Source: Planococcus sp. APC 4015 (GTDB lineage Bacteria; Actinomycetota; Actinomycetes; Actinomycetales; Microbacteriaceae). From it: 64,000 nt of DNA. The position numbers were made by a program, and so were the translations under genes. Under the pieces are notes generated by a model. That model saw nothing but the letters and a program-made list of their open reading frames with translations. It was not told the DNA's origin and made no database searches. The stretch is taken from contig JASDDH010000007.1 of the NCBI GenBank assembly GCA_030407505.1, positions 85,108 through 149,107 of the forward strand, in the 5' to 3' direction. Shown in pieces: positions 58,851 through 64,000 of the stretch; the first letter of the stretch is position 1, and every line of letters starts with the position of its first letter.

Positions 58851-59344
58851 GGGGCCGCGCACGGGGCGCGCGCCCGAGTGACGGGGGGATGCGGCGCCTG
58901 ATGTGGCAGTTCGCGCGCTTCCTCGTCGTGGGTGTGTTCTCGTTCGCGTTCGACTACGGGCTGTTCTTCATCCTCTTCCAGTTCTTCGGCGTGCAGTACA
59001 TCGTCGCCAGCACGATCTCGTTCTCGCTGTCGCTGGTGCTCAACTACTTCCTCACGCTGAAGTTCGTGTTCGTGGCCCAGCCCGGCCGCAACGTCGCGAA
59101 GGAGTTCGCGATCTACATCGGGCTGAACATCGGCGCGCTCGGCCTGAACCAGCTCATCCTCTTCCTCTCGGTCGACCTGCTCGGCACCTCGCCGCTGGTC
59201 GGAAAGCTGATCGCCACCGCGGTGGTGCTCGTCTACAACTTCATCTCCCGCAAACTCCTCATCGAGCGCTCCAGCGGGGCGCGTCCGGCACCCGCGCCGC
59301 ACGGTGGGACAGCAACCCCGGAAACAGGCGGTACCTCGTCATGA
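58847..59344 (+). CDS. GtrA-family membrane protein (possible sugar-lipid flippase)
   Basis: A 165-aa protein with four membrane helices (about 22-40, 46-66, 85-105, 115-135), and the ARFLVVGVFSFAFDYGLFF start typical of GtrA. GtrA is proposed to translocate undecaprenyl-phosphate-sugar; this is not proved for all members. Coupled on both sides by ATGA overlaps to the GtrB-like and GT-C-like genes. Confidence 0.9.
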   Translation: MRGRARGARPSDGGMRRLMWQFARFLVVGVFSFAFDYGLFFILFQFFGVQYIVASTISFSLSLVLNYFLTLKFVFVAQPGRNVAKEFAIYIGLNIGALGLNQLILFLSVDLLGTSPLVGKLIATAVVLVYNFISRKLLIERSSGARPAPAPHGGTATPETGGTSS

Positions 59345-61311
59345 CGAAGAAGACCATCGAGACGGATGCCGCCCCGGCACAGGCTCCGACACGGGTGGGG
59401 CGCTGGATGGACCGCGGCTGGGCCCGCGTCGAGACCGGCTGGGACACCGTCAGCACCCGCACCGCCGCGAGCGGACCCGGAGTGTGGTTCAAGTCGGTCG
59501 AGAAGCCGAACATCGCCGACTGGGCGCTCCTGATCGCGATCCTCCTGCTCGCCTCGGTCACGTTCCTCTACGGCGACGTGAAGGCGACGTTCGAGCACTC
59601 CTTCAACTTCCTCGACGCGGTCTTCGCGGGGAGGCCGCAGGACTTCTACCAGATCGCGATCGAGAACTCGACGTTCGGGCATCCCGCCGTGTACGACGTG
59701 CCGATCTACGCGGTCTTCGGCCTGTGGAACCTGCCGACCTACCTGCTGTATCGCTTCAACGACTTCAACTACCTCGAGTCCACGCCCGCGCAGCTGTGGC
59801 TGAAGCTCATGCTCATCCTGTTCTCGCTGGTGGCGACGTGGCTGGTCATGAAGATCGCCCGTCAGATCGGCGTGACGGCCGCCCGCTCGAAGTGGGTGGG
59901 CTTCTACTTCCTGTCGTCGATGAGCCTCTTCGTCCCCGTCTTCGTGATCGTGCAGTACGACATCATCTCGATCACCTTCATGCTCGCGGGGATCCTGGCG
60001 TACATGAAGGGCAACACCCGCGCGTTCCTGCTGTGGTTCCTCGCCGCGAACACGTTCAAGCTCTTCGCCCTGTTCATCTTCATCCCCCTGGTCCTCCTGC
60101 GCGAGAAGCGGATTCCGAGGGCGCTCGCCCAGATCGTCGTCGGGGTGCTGGGTCTGCTGCTGTGCCGCCTGCTGTACCGGGGCGACCTCGCCTTCGCCGC
60201 CTCGACCGGCGGTTTCACCGATCTCATGCTCGACCGCCTGCGCACGGCGGGCTTCGCCTGGCAGGGCAGCATCCCCGTTCCGCTGTTCGTCGTCTTCATC
60301 GTCGGACTCGCGATCTTCGCCTACGCGAAGCGGCCGTCGTCGTCGCGCGAGCTGAACGCCTTCGCGATCTACGTCTCGCTCGCGGCGTTCCTGGTCTTCT
60401 GCGCCCTCGTGCCGCTGAACCCGTACTGGATCAACCTCGTCGCGCCGTTCGCGATCCTCATCATCTTCGCCAACCCGCGCCACCTGACGCTCAACACCCT
60501 GCTCGAGGTCAGCATCAGCACGGTGCTCTTCCTCATCTACATGCTGGTCGGCTTCTCGATGTACAACGCCGGCATCTTCAAGGACCTCCTGTTCGGCCAG
60601 GTCATCGCCCCGGCCGATCCGCAGCGGTTCGCGACCCCCGGCGACATCCTGCGGGGGCTCGGCCTCGACGGGAACAACGTGATCTTCCTCGTCGGCTTCA
60701 TGGTCGCGTGCTCGCTCGCGGTGCTGATCATCAACTACCCGCGCGCGTCGTTCGTCGAGGGGATGCCGAACACGCAGACGATCCCGCGCAGTGTGGTGTG
60801 GGTGAGGCTCGCGGCGATGGTGGGCTTCATGGCGCTCCTGTTCGGCATGTACCTGATCCCCGCCAAGCCGACGGCGTACTCGTCGGTGAGCTCGAACCCG
60901 GGGCTCACCGAGGTCGACATCCTCGCCCCGGATTCGGCCGTCACCGAAGAAGTCGAGTTCGGCAGCACCCTCGATGTCACGGAAGTGCAGATCGGCATGG
61001 ATGCCGCAGCCGTGACGTGGATCAACTCCGCGGTCGTCACCGTCGGCATCGCCGATGCCGACGGCACATCGGTGTTCACCGGATCGACCGCGGCGAACGC
61101 GATCGGCGTCGGCCTGGCGTCGTTCCCCACGCCGGGGCTCGTGCTCGAAGCGGGGGAGACGTACACGATCACCCTCACGGGCGCACAGTCCGAGGGCGAG
61201 CCGGTGTACGTGCAGCTGAACCCCGAGCAGGACCGCTTCCTCACGACGCAGAACGGCACGGTCGTCGACGCCGATCTCGTCATGGTGCTCCAGGGCACCG
61301 AGGCGGACTGA
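59341..61311 (+). CDS. GT-C-like polytopic glycosyltransferase with C-terminal external domain
   Basis: A 656-aa membrane protein with about 11-12 hydrophobic segments (about 55-510) and a ~130-residue beta-rich extracytoplasmic tail (about 525-656). The first external loop holds GDVKATFEHSFNFLDAVF, where GT-C enzymes have their catalytic acid. It is the third gene of the GtrB/GtrA trio and may place the lipid-linked sugar on a glycan or protein outside the membrane (inference). Family unassigned. Confidence 0.7.
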   Translation: MTKKTIETDAAPAQAPTRVGRWMDRGWARVETGWDTVSTRTAASGPGVWFKSVEKPNIADWALLIAILLLASVTFLYGDVKATFEHSFNFLDAVFAGRPQDFYQIAIENSTFGHPAVYDVPIYAVFGLWNLPTYLLYRFNDFNYLESTPAQLWLKLMLILFSLVATWLVMKIARQIGVTAARSKWVGFYFLSSMSLFVPVFVIVQYDIISITFMLAGILAYMKGNTRAFLLWFLAANTFKLFALFIFIPLVLLREKRIPRALAQIVVGVLGLLLCRLLYRGDLAFAASTGGFTDLMLDRLRTAGFAWQGSIPVPLFVVFIVGLAIFAYAKRPSSSRELNAFAIYVSLAAFLVFCALVPLNPYWINLVAPFAILIIFANPRHLTLNTLLEVSISTVLFLIYMLVGFSMYNAGIFKDLLFGQVIAPADPQRFATPGDILRGLGLDGNNVIFLVGFMVACSLAVLIINYPRASFVEGMPNTQTIPRSVVWVRLAAMVGFMALLFGMYLIPAKPTAYSSVSSNPGLTEVDILAPDSAVTEEVEFGSTLDVTEVQIGMDAAAVTWINSAVVTVGIADADGTSVFTGSTAANAIGVGLASFPTPGLVLEAGETYTITLTGAQSEGEPVYVQLNPEQDRFLTTQNGTVVDADLVMVLQGTEAD

Positions 61312-61321
61312 CGGCCGCGCC

Positions 61322-61327
61322 TAGACT
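61322..61327 (+). promoter_or_regulatory. -10 box of leaderless second exporter operon
   Basis: TAGACT lies 7 nt before GTG 61335 with no ribosome site between, 10 nt after the GT-C-like stop. This indicates an independent start for the second exporter pair. Confidence 0.55.
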
Positions 61328-61334
61328 CGACATC

Positions 61335-62144
61335 GTGACGACAGCCGCCGTCGGCGCCCCCGGATCCCCGCGCCGCTACCTGCACGCGCTGTGGATCCTG
61401 TCGTCGCGCGACCTGCGGGTGCGCTACGCGACGAGCGCGCTCGGGTACCTGTGGTCGATCCTGGACCCGCTGGTGATGAGCCTCATCTACTGGTTCGTGT
61501 TCACGCAGGTGTTCCAGCGCACCGTCGGGCACGATCCGTACATCGTGTTCCTGATCACGGCCCTCCTGCCGTGGGTCTGGTTCAACGCCGCCGTGTCGGA
61601 CTTCACCCGGGCCTTCACCCGAGATGCGCGTCTCGTGCGGTCGACATCGATCCCGCGATCGATCTGGGTCACGCGCATCGTCCTGAGCAAGGGGATCGAG
61701 TTCCTGTGCTCGCTGCCCGTGCTGGTCGGGTTCGTCGTCGTGGCGGCCGTGACGAGTGTGACGCCGGTGCAGGTCGGCTGGGGTCTGCTGCTGTTCCCCG
61801 TCGCCGTGCTGCTGCAGACGATGCTGCTCGTCGGGCTCGGTCTTCTCGTCGCGCCGCTGTGCGTGCTCTACTCCGACCTCGAACGCACGACGAAGCTCAT
61901 CCTGCGCGTCCTGTTCTACGCCTCGCCGATCATCTACTCCGTGTCCGACCTGCCGGGCGCTTTCTCGCAGCTCGCCGCCTTCAACCCCCTCTCGGGCATC
62001 TTCACGCTCTACCGGGTGGGCTTCTTCCCCGAGGTGTGGGACACCCTCAGCGTCGTGGTCAGCGTCGTCATGTGCGTCGCGTTCCTCATCGCCGGAGTGC
62101 TGGTGTTCCGCCGGCTCGAGCGCAACGTGCTGAAGGAGCTGTGA
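61335..62144 (+). CDS. polysaccharide ABC exporter permease (Wzm-type), second pair
   Basis: A 269-aa ABC-2 permease with six membrane helices and the SRDLRVRYATSALGYLWSILDP lead-in to helix 1 (about 21-43). It is clearly different from the first permease. GTG start leaderless. Its stop overlaps the ATPase start (TGATG). Confidence 0.9.
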   Translation: MTTAAVGAPGSPRRYLHALWILSSRDLRVRYATSALGYLWSILDPLVMSLIYWFVFTQVFQRTVGHDPYIVFLITALLPWVWFNAAVSDFTRAFTRDARLVRSTSIPRSIWVTRIVLSKGIEFLCSLPVLVGFVVVAAVTSVTPVQVGWGLLLFPVAVLLQTMLLVGLGLLVAPLCVLYSDLERTTKLILRVLFYASPIIYSVSDLPGAFSQLAAFNPLSGIFTLYRVGFFPEVWDTLSVVVSVVMCVAFLIAGVLVFRRLERNVLKEL

Positions 62145-62890
62145 TGTCCGCATCCGATCTTGCGATCGAGGTCCGCGACCTCGGAGTGCGCTTCCGTCGC
62201 AACAAGCGCGGACGCCGCAGCATCAAGGACCTGTTCTCGAACGCGTCGCGTCGCACCCGCCCCGACGAGTTCTGGGCCCTGCGCGACGTGTCGTTCACCG
62301 TCACGCCGGGGGAGTCCATCGGCGTGGTCGGTCGCAACGGACAGGGCAAATCGACGCTGCTCAAGCTCGTCGCGGGCGTGCTGCTGCCCGATGAGGGCGA
62401 CGTGACCGTGCACGGCGGCGTCGCGCCGCTCATCGAGATCACCGGCGGATTCGTCGGCGATCTGTCCGTGCGCGAGAACGTCCGCCTGACGTCAGGCCTG
62501 CACGGGATGTCGCGCGCCGAGGTGAACCGTCGGTTCGACGGCATCATCGACTTCGCCGAGATCCGCGACTTCGTGGACACCCCGTACAAGCACCTCAGCA
62601 ACGGCATGAAGGTGCGACTGGCCTTCTCTGTCGTCTCGCAGCTCGAGGAGCCCATCCTGCTCGTGGATGAAGTGCTCGCCGTGGGCGACAAGGCGTTCCG
62701 CGAGAAGTGTTACCGGCGCATCGACGAGCTGCTGGCCGAGGGACGCACCCTGTTCTTCGTCTCGCACAGCGAGAAGGACCTGCGCCGCTTCTGCACCCGC
62801 GGGCTCTACCTCGACAAGCACCGGCTCGCGCTGGATGCGCCGATCGCCGACGTGCTCGACCGCTACAACGCCGACTACCCGATCGGCTGA
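62144..62890 (+). CDS. polysaccharide ABC exporter ATPase without glycan-binding tail, second pair
   Basis: A 248-aa TagH/RfbE-type ATPase: Walker A GRNGQGKST (about 63-71), signature LSNGMKVRLAFS (about 147), Walker B ILLVDEVLAVGD and SHSE switch. It stops right after the ATPase domain, unlike the first pair. The last 16 nt overlap the end of the convergent repeat-protein gene. Confidence 0.92.
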   Translation: MSASDLAIEVRDLGVRFRRNKRGRRSIKDLFSNASRRTRPDEFWALRDVSFTVTPGESIGVVGRNGQGKSTLLKLVAGVLLPDEGDVTVHGGVAPLIEITGGFVGDLSVRENVRLTSGLHGMSRAEVNRRFDGIIDFAEIRDFVDTPYKHLSNGMKVRLAFSVVSQLEEPILLVDEVLAVGDKAFREKCYRRIDELLAEGRTLFFVSHSEKDLRRFCTRGLYLDKHRLALDAPIADVLDRYNADYPIG

Positions 62891-64000
62891 TCCGCGCTCA
62901 GATAGTAGCCGGCGACGTCGGCGATCAGGTGCACGGTTCCCCCCGAGCTGTTCGTGAGCTTCACTCTGCCGTCGTCGCCGACCTTGACGGTCACGAGATT
63001 CGGGATCGTCTGCCCGGCGGTGAAGTTGAGGTTCGAAGCGGTGGGTCGGGTGGAGCCCGACGGATACACGGTGATGAATCCGCTCGCCTTCGGGTCGGTC
63101 ACCGTCACGTTCATGACGATTGACGAGACTCCGGATGCCGGGATCCCGCCGCGATCGGTGACCTGGAGGTCGACGGTCTGGTTCGCCCCGACCGCGACGT
63201 TGCGCGCGCCGTTGCCGACACGGGTGTCGAGCAGACGCGTCGGGTCCAGTGACACGAGCGCGCCCTTGGTCGTCGGCTCTCCGTCGAGGTAGAACCCGGC
63301 GACGTCCGCGACCATGTGAACCGGGCCCGCCGAGTTGTTGGTGAGGGTGACGCGTCCTTCTTCTCCGAGCCTGACCGTCACGAGGTTGGGGATCGTTTGA
63401 CCGCGACCGAAATTGAGGTTGGATGCCGTGGGCTGCGTGGTCCCCGTCGGATAGGCCGTGATGAAGCCGGCCGCAGCCGGATTGACGGCGGTGACGTTGA
63501 GGACGACGGAGGAGACATCCTCCCGGGCGACGCCCCCGCGGCCGATGACCTGCAGGTCCAGGCTCCCGAACGCGGGGACGGGCACGTACCAGGCGCCGTT
63601 GCTCGACCGGGTGTCGAGGATCCGCCGGGGGTGCAGGGTCTCGAAGGTCCCGTCGGACGACGGGACGCCGCTCGGGTGATAGCCGGCCACGTCCGCGATC
63701 AGGTGGACGGTGCCGGCGGAGTTGTTCGTCAGCGTGATCTTGCCGCCTGCGCCGACTTTGATGCTGGAGAGATTCGCGATCGTCTGCCCCGCGCTGAAAT
63801 TCAGGTTCGAGGAGTCCGGCTGTGGCCGGCCGGCCGGCGAGGCCGTGATGAAGCCGCTCGAGGTCGAGCCCGTCACGGTGAGGTTGATCACGGCGGCTCC
63901 GACCCCCGACGCAGGAATCCCTGCGCGTCCCGTCATCTGGACGTCGACGCTCCGTCCGGGGCCGATCGCGAGGGCGGGAGCACCGGTGCCGGCCCGGGTG
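62875..64000 (-). CDS. secreted protein with ~129-aa repeats (partial, N-terminus beyond window)
   Basis: Open from base 64000 to TAG 62875-62877, at least 375 residues. At least three repeats of about 129 aa are seen, each with an LDTR motif, a GVxxxxxNVT strand, a SGFIT-YP-G strand, the SNLNFxxGQTIxNL motif and HLIADVAGYY. The in-frame ATG at 63936 is inside a repeat, so it is not the start. The repeat is common, from memory, in exported actinobacterial proteins; the function is unknown. Its export signal and any catalytic domain lie outside the window. Confidence 0.85.
   Translation of the reverse strand, partial: TRAGTGAPALAIGPGRSVDVQMTGRAGIPASGVGAAVINLTVTGSTSSGFITASPAGRPQPDSSNLNFSAGQTIANLSSIKVGAGGKITLTNNSAGTVHLIADVAGYHPSGVPSSDGTFETLHPRRILDTRSSNGAWYVPVPAFGSLDLQVIGRGGVAREDVSSVVLNVTAVNPAAAGFITAYPTGTTQPTASNLNFGRGQTIPNLVTVRLGEEGRVTLTNNSAGPVHMVADVAGFYLDGEPTTKGALVSLDPTRLLDTRVGNGARNVAVGANQTVDLQVTDRGGIPASGVSSIVMNVTVTDPKASGFITVYPSGSTRPTASNLNFTAGQTIPNLVTVKVGDDGRVKLTNSSGGTVHLIADVAGYYLSADQPIG

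Noticed and set aside
58903..59340. Long open frame running from inside the GtrA gene into the GT-C gene
   Set aside because: It is a shifted reading of GtrA, Arg/Ala-rich, and the real product starts at ATG 59341 with an ATGA overlap.
63934..63936. ATG as the start of the terminal repeat protein
   Set aside because: The frame stays open to base 64000, and the residues before the ATG continue the repeat pattern (DTR-type segment), so the true start lies outside.

Overview
The window is a chromosomal stretch of a high-GC actinobacterium. It looks like the Microbacteriaceae (Microbacterium or a close relative). The clues are very high GC with G/C-ending codons, many GTG and some TTG starts, repeated GTGA/ATGA/TGATG overlaps, several apparently leaderless genes (a TANNNT -10 box 6-7 nt before the start codon), an Lsr2 nucleoid protein, an AccA3/AccD/AccE acyl-CoA carboxylase set and a CCA-encoding tRNA-Ala. 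No phage, IS transposase, plasmid function or CRISPR array is visible. Most of the window reads as core chromosome, with an accessory-looking cell-surface glycan island from about 44 kb to the end.

Region 1 (1-14.8 kb). PIG-L deacetylase and an acyl-CoA dehydrogenase-like gene, then Dps and Lsr2. A GAF-LuxR regulator is divergent from a DUF485/ActP acetate-permease pair. Next come an Ogt-like alkyltransferase that lacks the catalytic cysteine and, divergent from it, a 1239-aa helicase-fold protein whose Walker A lysine and DExx acid are missing, followed by an overlapping 64-aa protein. MscL, an FmdB-type zinc ribbon, 5-formyl-THF cyclo-ligase, galU, a RimJ-like acetyltransferase and a membrane protein follow.

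Region 2 (14.8-28 kb). tRNA-Ala(CGC), a metal ABC importer that looks manganese-specific with two tandem palindromic operators, an acyl-CoA ligase, a GNAT, an MFS exporter, phosphohexomutase, purine nucleoside phosphorylase, an LpdA-type quinone reductase, AccA3 and Maf.

Region 3 (28-44 kb). A TRAM-domain RNA methyltransferase, a translationally coupled response regulator/sensor kinase/membrane protein trio, accE-accD, birA, a PH-domain protein, purK-purE, an LCP ligase, a glycosyltransferase and a very large secreted lysozyme-like protein with three ~270-aa repeats. The set pmm, pnp, lpdA, accA3, maf, accE, accD, birA, PH protein, purK, purE, LCP resembles, from memory, the gene content of the M. 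tuberculosis Rv3267-Rv3308 region.

Region 4 (44-64 kb), surface polysaccharide island. dTDP-sugar synthesis (rmlA, rmlB, an RmlC without an RmlD, and a possible 4-epimerase), an RgpF-like rhamnan protein, a membrane O-acyltransferase with a coupled AlgX/AlgJ-like SGNH protein, another epimerase, two separate Wzm/Wzt-type ABC exporters, GT2 enzymes, UDP-galactopyranose mutase, a GtrB/GtrA/GT-C-like trio, and the start of a secreted repeat protein. Together these suggest at least one rhamnose- or 6-deoxytalose- and galactofuranose-containing, O-acylated wall glycan.

Outside the genes, the most unusual signals are the word GGATGCC/GGCATCC, which is strongly over-used and forms perfect palindromes in and between genes, several intergenic inverted or tandem repeats, and the pair of 'catalytically stripped' DNA-associated proteins at 5.7-10.4 kb.
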